64,000 nt of DNA, from the NCBI RefSeq assembly GCF_001514145.1, contig NZ_KQ948656.1:248001-312000 (forward strand). The letters run 5' to 3'. The notes under the pieces are model-generated. The model worked only from the letters and a program-made list of their open reading frames with translations, was not told the origin of the DNA and did no database searches. Below, in pieces: positions 18,600-27,280 of this stretch; position 1 is the stretch's first letter; every line of letters starts with the position of its first letter. The DNA comes from Streptomyces canus (GTDB lineage: Bacteria; Actinomycetota; Actinomycetes; Streptomycetales; Streptomycetaceae). Position numbers and translations under genes: made by a program.

Positions 18600-18732
18600 C
18601 ACCAAGGAAAGAAAAGGGACCAAGGCGGGCGAATTACGGCGCGATTGTTCCGTGCACGGGCCTTACTCCGTCCACTGCACTGAAGTCCGGCCGGTGGCTG
18701 ACCTCGCGGAGCCGGGCGTCGTCGGCGAACGC

Positions 18733-18759
18733 TGTCACAGATCGAGGGCGGTCCCGGTC
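18733..18759 (+). promoter_or_regulatory. Repeated TGTCACA-N16-GGTC promoter
   Basis: TGTCACA 18733-18739, 16 nt, GGTC 18756-18759, 39 bp upstream of the carboxymuconolactone-decarboxylase-like gene. CMD genes are the classic neighbours and targets of ECF41 sigma factors. Confidence 0.82.
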
Positions 18760-18798
18760 AGTGCGTTGTAACGGTCCCACATCCGAGGAGATCCCGTC

Positions 18799-19269
18799 GT
18801 GGACGCACGTATCAACTACTTCGGCAACGCCCTTGCGGGCAAGGTCATGAAGCACCTGAACTCGGCCGCCAGTGTGGCGCACTCGGCACTTCCGGCAGCC
18901 ACCGTGGAGCTGGTGAACATCCGTGCCAGCCAGATCAACGGCTGCGGTTTCTGCACCGACATGCACACCAAGGACGCCATCGCCGCGGGCGAGGACCAGC
19001 AGCGTCTGAACCTCGTGGCCGCGTGGCGTGAGGCCACCGTCTTCACCGACGCCGAGCGTGCGGCGCTGGAGCTGGCCGAGCAGGGCACCCGCACCGCGGA
19101 CGCCGCGAACGGTGTGTCGGACGAGGCATGGGCGAACGCCTCGAAGCACTACGACGAGGACCAGCTCGCCGCGCTGATCTCTCTGATCGCTGTCATCAAC
19201 GCCTACAACCGCATCAATGTCATCAACCAGCAGCCCGCGGGCGGTTACAAACCCGGCATGTTCGGCTGA
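18799..19269 (+). CDS. Carboxymuconolactone decarboxylase (AhpD-like) family protein
   Basis: 156 residues with ELVNIRASQINGCGFCTDMH, the CxxC-x3-H signature of the CMD/AhpD family. In AhpD-type members these residues form a peroxidase-coupled thiol centre. The rest is helical (AALISLIAVINAYNRINVIN). GTG 18799 is preceded by GAGGAG. It is first in an apparent operon with the hydrolase at 19439 and the MFS remnant at 20401. CMD proteins are typical members of ECF41 loci, which agrees with the promoter at 18733-18759. Probably cytoplasmic thiol/peroxide chemistry; the substrate is unknown. Confidence 0.92.
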   Translation: MDARINYFGNALAGKVMKHLNSAASVAHSALPAATVELVNIRASQINGCGFCTDMHTKDAIAAGEDQQRLNLVAAWREATVFTDAERAALELAEQGTRTADAANGVSDEAWANASKHYDEDQLAALISLIAVINAYNRINVINQQPAGGYKPGMFG

Positions 19270-19438
19270 GACGTCCGCTCGGGGCACACCGGGCACCCGC
19301 GGTCCGTCTCCTGGTCGTCCTGGTCCTCGACCAGGAGACGGACGGCGCGCCGAGCGGCCGCCGATGTCGCCCTGGTGCCCCGCGCGCCTGCGGCGAGCCG
19401 TGGCCATCCCCACTCGTACCGCAAACCAGAGGACTCAC

Positions 19439-20386
19439 ATGCCAGATCGCCACGCACTCGCCCGTCTGCGACGAGTCAGAACCGACGTGCTGGAGGTCGC
19501 CTACTACGAGACGGGTCCCGCGGACGGTGACACTGTGCTTCTCCTGCACGGTTTCCCCTACGACGTCCACAGCTACGTCGACGTCGCCCCGCTACTCACC
19601 GAGGACGGTTTCCGGGTCGTCGTCCCCTACTTGCGGGGACACGGGCCTACCGCGTTCCTGTCCGAAGCGTCCCCGCGTACGGGTCAGCAGGCCGCCCTGG
19701 GAGCCGACGTCATCGCGCTCATGGACGCTCTGGGAATCGAGCGGGCTTACGTTGCCGGATACGACTGGGGCGGACGCGCCGCCAACATCGCCGCGGCCCT
19801 GTGGCCCGAGCGGATCCTGGGGCTGGTCTCGGTCAACAGCTATCTCATCCAGGACATCGGCGCGGCGATGACCCCCGTGGCCCCCGAACTGGAGGCCGGG
19901 TTCTGGTACTTCTACTACTTCCTCACCGAGCGAGGCGAGGCTGGTCTGGCCGCCGACCCCACGGGTGTCGCCCGGGTCATCTGGAAGCGGAACTCCCCCC
20001 GATGGCCGTTCGAGGAAGAAGATCTGGAGCGGGCCGCGGAGGCCTTCCGGAATCCCGACTACACCGACGTCGTCATCCATTCGTACCGGCACCGGCTCGG
20101 CTTCGCGCCGGGCGCCGAGGCGTACGCGGACCTTGAGAGACGTCTCGCCGAGCTGCCCGCGATCACGGTTCCCACCGTCACCCTCGACGGCCTGGCGGAC
20201 GGTAACTTCCCGGCGACGGACGGTTCGTCCAGCGCTCACCACTTCACCGGTCCCCGGTTGCACCGGCAGGTGCCGGACGCCGGTCACAATCTCCCGCAGG
20301 AACGCCCGGAGGCGTTCGCAGCCGCCGTGCGTGACGTGCGCGCCCTGCGGCAGGAACACGCCGGACGCGACGGCTTCGCCCACTGA
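19439..20386 (+). CDS. Alpha/beta hydrolase with Asp nucleophile (epoxide-hydrolase-like)
   Basis: 315 residues. LLLHGFPYDVHSY is the oxyanion HG motif, YVAGYDWGGRAANIA has an aspartate at the nucleophile elbow as in epoxide hydrolases and haloalkane dehalogenases, and VPDAGHNLPQERPE gives the catalytic His. No signal peptide. ATG 19439 follows AGAGGA by 6 nt; an in-frame extension to 19217 overlaps the upstream gene and is unlikely. It follows the CMD gene by 169 bp and precedes the MFS remnant by 14 bp. The substrate is not predictable from sequence. Confidence 0.88.
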   Translation: MPDRHALARLRRVRTDVLEVAYYETGPADGDTVLLLHGFPYDVHSYVDVAPLLTEDGFRVVVPYLRGHGPTAFLSEASPRTGQQAALGADVIALMDALGIERAYVAGYDWGGRAANIAAALWPERILGLVSVNSYLIQDIGAAMTPVAPELEAGFWYFYYFLTERGEAGLAADPTGVARVIWKRNSPRWPFEEEDLERAAEAFRNPDYTDVVIHSYRHRLGFAPGAEAYADLERRLAELPAITVPTVTLDGLADGNFPATDGSSSAHHFTGPRLHRQVPDAGHNLPQERPEAFAAAVRDVRALRQEHAGRDGFAH

Positions 20387-20400
20387 CGCCAGGACGCGAC

Positions 20401-21842
20401 ATGCCTTCATCTCCGTCTCCGGACGATCGGGGTCCCCTCCGTATCGCCAGTGCGCGCGGCCGGTGGACCCTGCTGGCCACCGTTCTTGGATCCAGCGTGG
20501 TCATGCTCGGCTCGACCGTCACCAACGTCGCGCTGCCGCACATCAGCGCCGACTTCGACTCGGACGGCGTCGCCTCTTCGTGATGGGCGTCGTGTGGTTC
20601 GCGGTGGCATCCCTGCTGTGCGGTCTGGCTCCCGACACCACCACGCTGATCACCGCCCGAGCACTGCAGGGCGTCGGCGGCGCCCTGATCACCCCCGGCT
20701 CACTGGCGATCATCGAGGCCTCGTTCCACCCGGACGACCGGCCCCGCGCGATCGGCCTGTGGTCGGGATTCGGCGGTATCGGCGCGGCCCTGGGACCGTT
20801 TCTGGGCGGTTGGCTGGTGGACGGCCCCGGCTGGCGCTGGACCTTCCTGCTCGGCGCTGTGCCGGCGCTCTTGTGCCTGCCCGTCGCGCTACGTCACGTC
20901 CCGGAGTCCGTGGGCACACCCCGGCAGGACAGTTTCGCGGACGGCGACGGTGGCAGAGGGCGGCTCGGCTTCGACATCCCCGGCGCCGTGCTGGGCGCGG
21001 TGACGCTCGCCCTGGCCACGTACGCACTGACCGAGGCGCGGGACGGCGGACCGGTGGTCTTGGCCGCGGCAGTAGGCAGCGCCGTGGCGGCCTTCGCGTT
21101 CCTTGTGGTGGAGGGACGCAGCAACGACCCGATGATGCCGTTGTCGATCTTCTCGTCCCGCCAGTTCCGCTCGGTCAACCTGATCACGCTGTGCGTGTAC
21201 GCGGGCACGGGCGGGTTCTTCTTCCTGACCGCTCTGCAGTTGCAGATCGTCGTCGGGTACTCGGCGTTGGCAGCCGGCGCGGCCATGCTGCCCAACACGG
21301 TGCTGATGGTGCTGTTCTCGTCCCACTCCGGCATGCTCGCCCAACGGCTGGGGCCGCGGAGCCCCCTCACCGTCGGCCCGCTGGTGTGCGGGGCCGGCAT
21401 GCTGATGATGCTGCGGGTCGGCCCCGGCACGTCCTACCTCCACGACGTCCTGCCCGCCCTGATGGTGATGGGCACCGGCATGGTCATCATGGTCGCCCCG
21501 CTGAGCGTCACCCTGCTGTCGTCGGTGGAGGCCACGAACGCCGGGCTGGCAAGCGGCATCAACAACGCCGCGGCCCGCGCCTCCGGCCTGGTCTCCGCGG
21601 CAGCGCTGCCGCTGCTGGTGGGGATGGGGCCGGACGCCTACCGATCAGGTGCCGCCTTCGACGCGTCGTTCAGCCGGGCCATGCCGCTGTGTGCGGGCCT
21701 GTTGGCCATCGGCGCGTTGGTGGCCTTCGGCACGCTGCGGCAGCCCGACACGGCCCGTCATCCACTGCGCGGGCGGGCGCACGGCTGGCTGATGGAGCCC
21801 CCGCTGGTGTCCCGGTTCGCCCACCACCACGTCGTCGACTGA
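20401..21842 (+). pseudogene. DHA2-type MFS drug exporter with internal deletion and frameshift
   Basis: The start (20401) encodes the N-terminus and TM1 (WTLLATVLGSSVVMLGSTVT, ALPHISADFDSDG), then hits a stop at 20583. In another frame the protein resumes at about 20570 with RRLFVMGVVWFAVASLLCG and continues through many helices to 21842. The normal segment between them (TM2 and the following conserved loop, roughly 45 residues) is missing. The rest is a typical 14-helix exporter (ARALQGVGGALITPGSLAII, later GLASGINNAAARASGLV). The deletion ends in GGCGTCGC-like sequence. As it stands it encodes no intact pump. It is third in the CMD operon. Confidence 0.85.
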
Positions 21843-21863
21843 CGTCTCGTCCAGGGACGCCAG

Positions 21864-21890
21864 TGTCACATCGGTGGGTGCTCATCGGTC
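21864..21890 (+). promoter_or_regulatory. Repeated TGTCACA-N16-GGTC promoter
   Basis: TGTCACA 21864-21870, 16 nt, GGTC 21887-21890, 78 bp upstream of the cupin start at 21969. Starts 22 bp after the MFS remnant stop. Confidence 0.8.
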
Positions 21891-21968
21891 TCATTGTCGA
21901 CAGGACTGCTGTTCAACGGCCCGCGCCGGCGCGTCACCGCGTGCCCGTCGCAGGAAAGGAATCGCGAC

Positions 21969-22463
21969 ATGTCGTACCCGTATCCGGAGCAGAAGTACTG
22001 GGGAGAGGACGGCGAGGTCAGCGCCGTCTACCGGCCTGCCACCACACCGCCGGCCATCGGCGAGAGCGGAACCGGCAAGGACGCCACCCACTATCTGGCG
22101 ACCACTGACACCACGCGGGGTGAGTTCGGCCTGTACCGGGTGGAGATGAGGCCGAGGGCGGGCGGACCCAAGAAGCACTTCCACAAGCGGATCTCGGAGT
22201 CGTTCTACATCCTGGACGGCACGGTGCGTGTGTTCGACGGCGTGCAGTGGGTCGACACGCGCAAGGGCGATTTCCTGCATGTTCCCCAGGGCGGTCTGCA
22301 CGCCTTCCGCAACGACTCCGACGCCCCGGCCGACATGCTGCTGCTGTTCACCCCGGGCGCACCGCGTGAGGAGTACTTCGAGCAGGTGTCGCAGCTGGCG
22401 CATGCCTCCGAGGAGGAGCGTGCCGCGTTCTTCGACAAGCACGACTCGTACTTCGTCGACTAG
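21969..22463 (+). CDS. Cupin-domain protein
   Basis: 164 residues. Cupin motif 1 includes KKHFHKRISESFYILDGTVRV (metal ligands His, His and Glu), and motif 2 is GDFLHVPQGGLHAFRND with another His. The fold binds a divalent metal; members act as dioxygenases, isomerases or sensors. ATG 21969 follows AGGAAAGGA. The C-terminal tail (EEYFEQVSQLAHASEEERAA) is helical. It stands alone behind its own repeated-type promoter. The substrate is unknown. Confidence 0.88.
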   Translation: MSYPYPEQKYWGEDGEVSAVYRPATTPPAIGESGTGKDATHYLATTDTTRGEFGLYRVEMRPRAGGPKKHFHKRISESFYILDGTVRVFDGVQWVDTRKGDFLHVPQGGLHAFRNDSDAPADMLLLFTPGAPREEYFEQVSQLAHASEEERAAFFDKHDSYFVD

Positions 22464-22504
22464 CAGCGTGATCAGCGGCCTCGATCCCGAGCCTCTCACA
22501 GAGG

Positions 22505-22694
22505 TTCTCGTTCGGGGTTCTTGAGGCCGTCACCCCCGAGGAACCGCCGCTCGAGGACCGCACCATTTGAACTGCTGACCGTCCCGGGCCGGCCCAGCCC
22601 AGTGATCACCGACTCGCAGACCCCCTTCGTCAGTGCCGTGCTCGCTGAGCGAAGGCTCCTCCGGAGCTCGGGCCCGAGCACGAGCACGACTTGA
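22505..22694 (+). pseudogene. C-terminal scar of an NmrA-type SDR
   Basis: One frame reads GVLEAVTPEEPPLEDRTI and stops. After a one-base shift the next reads ELLTVPGRPSPVITDSQTP, then FVSAVLAERRLLRSSGPST before a stop. Both parts align with the end of the intact SDR at 52383 (GVLEVAGPEEHRLDDLTA, KLLAARGYLRDVVPDAHTP, FFGAVLGQRALLPGAGAQ). Only the C-terminal quarter is left, frameshifted. Confidence 0.65.
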
Positions 22695-22849
22695 ACCACC
22701 ACAGGTGACCCAGTAGCTCAACGTGCGTTGCCCCCCCATCAGGGCGGCGGCACCCGTCGCCGCCCTGCTTGCCGGCCGGCCGTCTGTGCGGCACCGACCA
22801 TTTCCGCAGTCGGCATTCCCCCTCTCCACGCCGCGACAGGAAGGCTGCC

Positions 22850-25537
22850 ATGAGTGATCCGTCCCGGCCCACTGAGTCCTCTGCGATCAGTGAGCTCGAC
22901 CAGATACCCGACCGTGACCGCGAGGAGACTGCCGAATGGCAGGCCTCCCTCGACGCTGTCGTGCGGAACGCCGGGCCGGAGCGGGCGGTGTACCTGATGC
23001 GACGGGTGCACGAGTTCGCGGCGCGGTCCGGGATGTCCCTGCCGGGGCTGCTGTCCTCGGACTACATCAACACCGTCCCGGCGTCCGCGCAGCCGGAGTT
23101 CGACGGGGACCTGGAGATGGAATCCAGGATCACCGCGCTCAACCGGTGGAACGCGGCGGCGATGGTCACCCGCGGCTCGCGTCTGGGACTGGGCGGCCAC
23201 ATCTCCACCTACGCGTCTGCGGCCTGGCTCTACGAGATCGGGTTCAACCACTTCTTCCGGGGCAAGGATTGTGACGGCTCGGGCGATCAGCTGTTCCTGC
23301 AGGGGCATGCCTCGCCGGGCATCTACGCCCGGGTCTTTCTCGAGGGGCGCCTGAGCACGGAGCAACTGAACGCTTTCCGCAGGGAGGCCGACGGCCACGG
23401 CCTGCCGTCCTACCCGCACCCGCGCCGACTGCCATGGCTGTGGGAGTTCCCGACGGTGTCCATGGGTCTGGGCCCGCTCGGCGCGATCTACCAGGCTCGG
23501 TTCAACCGTTACCTCCAGGCTCGCGGCATCAAGGACACCTCCGCCTTACGGGTGTGGGCGTTCCTGGGCGACGGGGAGATGGACGAGCCTGAGTCGGTCG
23601 CCGCGCTCACGCTGGCTTCCCGCGAGGGCCTGGACAATCTCACGTTCGTCGTCAACTGCAACCTGCAGCGTCTGGACGGGCCGGTCCGGTCAAATTCCAA
23701 GATCGTTCAGGAGTTGGAGGCCCGGTTCCGCGGCAGTGGCTGGAACGTGGTCAAGACCCTGTGGGGCGAGGCCTGGGACCCGCTGTTGCACCAGGACACC
23801 ACCGGCGACCTGGTGCGGCGCCTGGGCGAGGTGCCCGACGCGCAGATGCAGACCTTCGCCGCACGGGACGCCGCCTACATCCGCAAGAACTTCTTCACCG
23901 GTGATGCTCTGTCCGCCGTCTCCGCCTCCCTGAGCGACGCCCAGGTCGTCGAGCTGTTCGAGAACTCCCGTGGCGGCCATGAGCCGTTGAAGGTGTACGC
24001 CGCCTACCGGGCCGCCGTGGAGCACCGGGGCGCGCCGACGGTGGTCCTCGCCCAGACGGTCAAGGGTCACACCCTCGGCTCGGCGATCGAATCCCGCAAC
24101 GCCAACCACCAGATGAAGAAGCTCACGATGGAGCAGTTCCGCGAGATGCGCGACCTGCTGGAGCTTCCCATCCCCGACAGCGCGCTCGCCGGTGAGCAGG
24201 TCCCGTTCTGGCACCCGGGGGAGAACTCGCCCGAGGTGCGGTACCTGCACGAGCGGCGGGCGGCGCTGGGCGGCCCCCTCCCCGTTCGTCGGGTGATCGC
24301 CAAACCGCTGCCGGAACCGTCCGCCAAGCCCTTCGAGGCGCTGGAGAAGGGCTTCGGCCATCAGGAGGTCGCCACCACGATGGCGCTGGTCCGCCTGGTC
24401 AAGGACCTGATGCGCGACCAGCGGACCGGGGCGCGCTGGGTGCCGATCATCCCCGACGAGGCCCGTACGTTCGGGATGGAGTCGATGTTCCCCACGGCCG
24501 GGATCTACTCACCGTTGGGCCAGAACTACGACCCGGTCGACGCCGACCAACTGCTTTACTACAAGGAGAGCAAGACCGGGCAGCTGATCATCGAGGGCAT
24601 CACCGAAGCGGGTTCCGTGGCCGAGTTCGCCGCCGCGGCGACTTCGTACGCCACGCACGGTGAGCCGATGATCCCGTTCTACATCTTCTACGCCATGTTC
24701 GGGTTCCAGCGCACCGGCGACCAGTTCTGGGCGCTCGGTGACCAGATGGGCCGCGGCTTCGTCGTCGGCGGCACCGCCGGACGCACCACCATGACCGGCG
24801 AGGGGCTGCAACACGGTGACGGGCACTCGCACTTGCTGGCCTCCACCAACCCGGCGGTGATCAGTTACGACCCGGCGTTCGCGTTCGAGATCGCGGTGAT
24901 CGTCCGGGACGGTCTGCGCCGGATGTACGGCGAGCAGCCAGAGAACGTCTTCTACTACCTGACCGTGTACAACGAGCCCAAGCAGCAGCCGGCCATGCCG
25001 GCGCTACCGGGTATCGAGGAGGGCATCGTCCGGGGCATCTACCGATTCCGGCCCGCCGAGCCCACCGCGACTGGTCCCCGGCTCCAGTTGCTGTCCTCCG
25101 GTACGGCCATCCACTGGGCCCTCCGAGCGCAGGAACTCCTCGCCTCCGACTGGAACGTACACGCCGACGTGTGGTCGGTGACGTCCTGGACCGAGCTGCG
25201 CCGCGACGCGATGGACACCGACGCCGCCCGCATGCGCGGCGAGGAGCGCACTCCGTACGTCACCCGGGCGCTGGCCGGTGCGCCGGGCCCGGTGCTGGCC
25301 GTCAGCGACTGGATGCGGCAGGTACCCGACCAGATCAGCCAGTGGGTCGAGCAGGACTACTACTCCCTGGGCACCGACGGTTTCGGTCTCTCCGACACCC
25401 GTGCCGACGTGCGCCACCACTTCCAGGTGGACGCCGAGTCCATCGTGGTGACGGCGCTGTACCGGCTGGCCAGGACCGGGCAGGTCACCCCGGAGACCGT
25501 CGCACAGGCCCGCGCGCGCTACGGCCTCGACCAGTGA
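22850..25537 (+). CDS. aceE: Pyruvate dehydrogenase E1 component, homodimeric AceE type
   Basis: 895 residues, the length and layout of AceE: N-terminal TPP domain, middle domain and C-terminal transketolase-like domain. The TPP/Mg motif is LGDGEMDEPESVAALTLA with VNCN downstream. Other AceE hallmarks are [40 protein letters not shown] and [18 protein letters not shown] [19 protein letters not shown]. It catalyses decarboxylation of pyruvate and acetyl transfer to the E2 lipoyl domain. ATG 22850 follows AGGAAGG. No E2 or E3 gene is adjacent, so it would need subunits encoded elsewhere; it may be a second copy used under special conditions. A decayed relative lies at 51495-52331. An SDR scar follows immediately. 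Confidence 0.93.
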   Translation: MSDPSRPTESSAISELDQIPDRDREETAEWQASLDAVVRNAGPERAVYLMRRVHEFAARSGMSLPGLLSSDYINTVPASAQPEFDGDLEMESRITALNRWNAAAMVTRGSRLGLGGHISTYASAAWLYEIGFNHFFRGKDCDGSGDQLFLQGHASPGIYARVFLEGRLSTEQLNAFRREADGHGLPSYPHPRRLPWLWEFPTVSMGLGPLGAIYQARFNRYLQARGIKDTSALRVWAFLGDGEMDEPESVAALTLASREGLDNLTFVVNCNLQRLDGPVRSNSKIVQELEARFRGSGWNVVKTLWGEAWDPLLHQDTTGDLVRRLGEVPDAQMQTFAARDAAYIRKNFFTGDALSAVSASLSDAQVVELFENSRGGHEPLKVYAAYRAAVEHRGAPTVVLAQTVKGHTLGSAIESRNANHQMKKLTMEQFREMRDLLELPIPDSALAGEQVPFWHPGENSPEVRYLHERRAALGGPLPVRRVIAKPLPEPSAKPFEALEKGFGHQEVATTMALVRLVKDLMRDQRTGARWVPIIPDEARTFGMESMFPTAGIYSPLGQNYDPVDADQLLYYKESKTGQLIIEGITEAGSVAEFAAAATSYATHGEPMIPFYIFYAMFGFQRTGDQFWALGDQMGRGFVVGGTAGRTTMTGEGLQHGDGHSHLLASTNPAVISYDPAFAFEIAVIVRDGLRRMYGEQPENVFYYLTVYNEPKQQPAMPALPGIEEGIVRGIYRFRPAEPTATGPRLQLLSSGTAIHWALRAQELLASDWNVHADVWSVTSWTELRRDAMDTDAARMRGEERTPYVTRALAGAPGPVLAVSDWMRQVPDQISQWVEQDYYSLGTDGFGLSDTRADVRHHFQVDAESIVVTALYRLARTGQVTPETVAQARARYGLDQ

Positions 25538-25690
25538 GCGGCGAGGTGCCGCAACCCGGACCTGCGTGACGCGGACCAAGGCTCCCTACTTCGGCGCCCA
25601 GTTGGAGGAGAAGACGCTGCTGCCCGGTCCGGACGCGCGCCTCGGCGAGACGCGATTTCACCGACTGGATCGCGCGGCAGGGGAAGTAGA
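25538..25690 (+). pseudogene. C-terminal scar of an NmrA-type SDR
   Basis: Directly after the aceE stop, two frames encode AARCRNPDLRDAD and then APYFGAQLEEKTLLPGPDA, RLGETRFHRLDRAA. The middle and end match the C-terminus of the intact SDR at 52383 (TPFFGAVLGQRALLPGAGA, QLGHETFSEWIARR); DWIARQG is visible in a third frame. It is a frameshifted fragment of about 50 codons with no start. Confidence 0.6.
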
Positions 25691-25742
25691 GCCGGAGAAC
25701 GGCCCGGGCGCGGGATCCGCTCCCGCGCGACTGGTCCGCACG

Positions 25743-25779
25743 ACGGCCGGTACCGAGACACTTGTCCGGTACCGGCCGT
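25743..25779. terminator. Stem-loop after aceE
   Basis: Perfect 13-bp inverted repeat (ACGGCCGGTACCG, 25743-25755, with its complement at 25767-25779) around an 11-nt loop. Probably terminates aceE transcription. Confidence 0.6.
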
Positions 25780-25860
25780 TGCGGTGTGCCCATCCAGGTC
25801 GGAAGGGTCCTCCCCGACCTGTGACGGGGCCCGCTCGCGAAGGGCCGGCACCGGGCACAC

Positions 25861-25900
25861 AGGGGATCGGGACGGACCGTCCGGTCCGTCCCGATCCCCT
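25861..25900. terminator. Near-perfect 40-bp palindrome, bidirectional terminator
   Basis: 19-bp perfect stem starting AGGGGATCGGGACGG with a 2-nt centre, lying between the convergent aceE and hydrolase genes and ending 22 bp from the hydrolase stop. It has no T-tract, as is usual in Streptomyces. Confidence 0.75.
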
Positions 25901-25921
25901 GACCGACATACGTAAGAGGCG

Positions 25922-26764
25922 TCAGCGCACCGAGTGCGCGGCGTCCTCGATGACATCGGTGACCCTTCCGGGCTGCGAGACGCTCACCGCGTGCGACGAG
26001 CGGACCTCCGTGGTGTGGGCGCCTGCCCGCTCGGCCATGAACTCCTGAGCCTTGGCCGGGATGTTGAGGTCCTGCGTGGCAACCAGGACCCAGGAGGGAA
26101 TGGTCTTCCAGGCCGGCTCGGCCGCACCCTCGGCCAGGGCCGCGTTGGTGACAGGTCGCTGGGTGACGGCCATCAGGTCGGTCTTGTTACGGGGCACGTC
26201 GGCGGCGAACTGGTGACGGAACTTGTCGTTCTGGATGTAGAGGTCAGTGCCCTGGGAGCCGTCCACCTCGGTGAACGGTACGGAACGGAGGGCTTCGCCG
26301 AGGGTGCTGCCGGGGAACTTGCCCGACAGGTCGACCGCGCTCTCACCCTTCTCGGGGAGGAAGGCGGCGAGGTAGACCAGCGCTTTGACGTTCTTGTTGC
26401 CGGTGGCCGCGTTGCTGATGACGGAGCCGCCGTAGGAGTGCCCAGCCAGAACGATGGGACCGTCGATGCCCGCCAGGACGTCCTTCAGATAGGCGGAGTC
26501 GCCGCTCAGGGACCGCAGCGGGTTGGCGACCGCGATGACCGGATAACCGTCGTGGCGAAGCTTCTTGATGACGTCGTTCCAGCTGGTGGAGTCGGCGAAA
26601 GCGCCGTGGACCAGCACGACGGTGGGCTTGGGACTCTGTACGTGGACACCCTTGTCGGCGGAGGCGGGGGCGACCGTGGCGGCCAGCAGGCCCGCGGCGA
26701 TGCTGGCCCCGGCGACAACGGTGAACGAGGTACGGGACCGGCGGGCGAGGGATGAGCGGAACAT
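25922..26764 (-). CDS. Secreted alpha/beta-fold hydrolase
   Basis: 280 residues with an N-terminal signal peptide: RRSRTS, a hydrophobic core (FTVVAGASIAAGLLAATVA) and a likely cut after APASA. The mature part has VVLVHGAFADSTSWNDVI, the nucleophile elbow GHSYGGSVISNAA and catalytic-His segment VRSSHAVSVSQPG. It is strongly similar throughout to the cytoplasmic hydrolase at 16774-17493, so one gene arose from the other or both from a shared ancestor. ATG 26764 has AAAGGTG upstream. The promoter at 27014-27040 faces it across a 250-nt leader in which I see no other gene. Confidence 0.9.
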   Translation of the reverse strand: MFRSSLARRSRTSFTVVAGASIAAGLLAATVAPASADKGVHVQSPKPTVVLVHGAFADSTSWNDVIKKLRHDGYPVIAVANPLRSLSGDSAYLKDVLAGIDGPIVLAGHSYGGSVISNAATGNKNVKALVYLAAFLPEKGESAVDLSGKFPGSTLGEALRSVPFTEVDGSQGTDLYIQNDKFRHQFAADVPRNKTDLMAVTQRPVTNAALAEGAAEPAWKTIPSWVLVATQDLNIPAKAQEFMAERAGAHTTEVRSSHAVSVSQPGRVTDVIEDAAHSVR

Positions 26765-27013
26765 ATGCAGACACCTTTCGAGGTTGCGCAGACGCGCCGA
26801 CTTCCTGTGGAAGGAGCGCGGCGCTGATGGTCGACGGCCCACGACAGCCCACTGCTGAGGCGGGGCTGGAGCCGTGTAGGGCGGCGCGGTCAGCATCGTT
26901 GCTGCGACGCGGAAACCAGGCAGGAGGCCGGCAACGTGGACGTGCCGGGTGCCAACCGCCGGGCGGGGCGGCCGGTTGACTCGACAGTCCCACTTACCGC
27001 CTTTCGCCCTTAT

Positions 27014-27040
27014 GACAGGACGCTCATCGAATGTGTGACA
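27014..27040 (-). promoter_or_regulatory. Repeated TGTCACA-N16-TGTC promoter
   Basis: Minus-strand TGTCACA (27040-27034), 16 nt, TGTC (27017-27014). Drives toward the secreted hydrolase and is divergent from the plus-strand copy at 27113. Confidence 0.78.
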
Positions 27041-27112
27041 TGTGCCCCTCGTCGCCGCGGGCTTGAGACCCAGCGCGTTCGCAGGCACTTTCCTCCCCCG
27101 CGTCACTGCCCG

Positions 27113-27139
27113 TGTCACATGGTCCATCCCTGTCCGGTC
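27113..27139 (+). promoter_or_regulatory. Repeated TGTCACA-N16-GGTC promoter
   Basis: TGTCACA 27113-27119, 16 nt, GGTC 27136-27139, 141 bp upstream of the ECF-type sigma gene at 27281. Suggests autoregulation or cross-regulation of that sigma factor. Confidence 0.8.
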
Positions 27140-27280
27140 TGCACTGTCGAGAACAGCGTGACGACAATGTTGGACAAGACAGGTCGGGACAGCGCGCTCG
27201 GTCCACCGAGGCCGTTCCGGACGTCGGCCGAGGCGTCGCGGTGTTGGCGATGGACGGCCGTGTGAGAGGGAAGATGCCGT

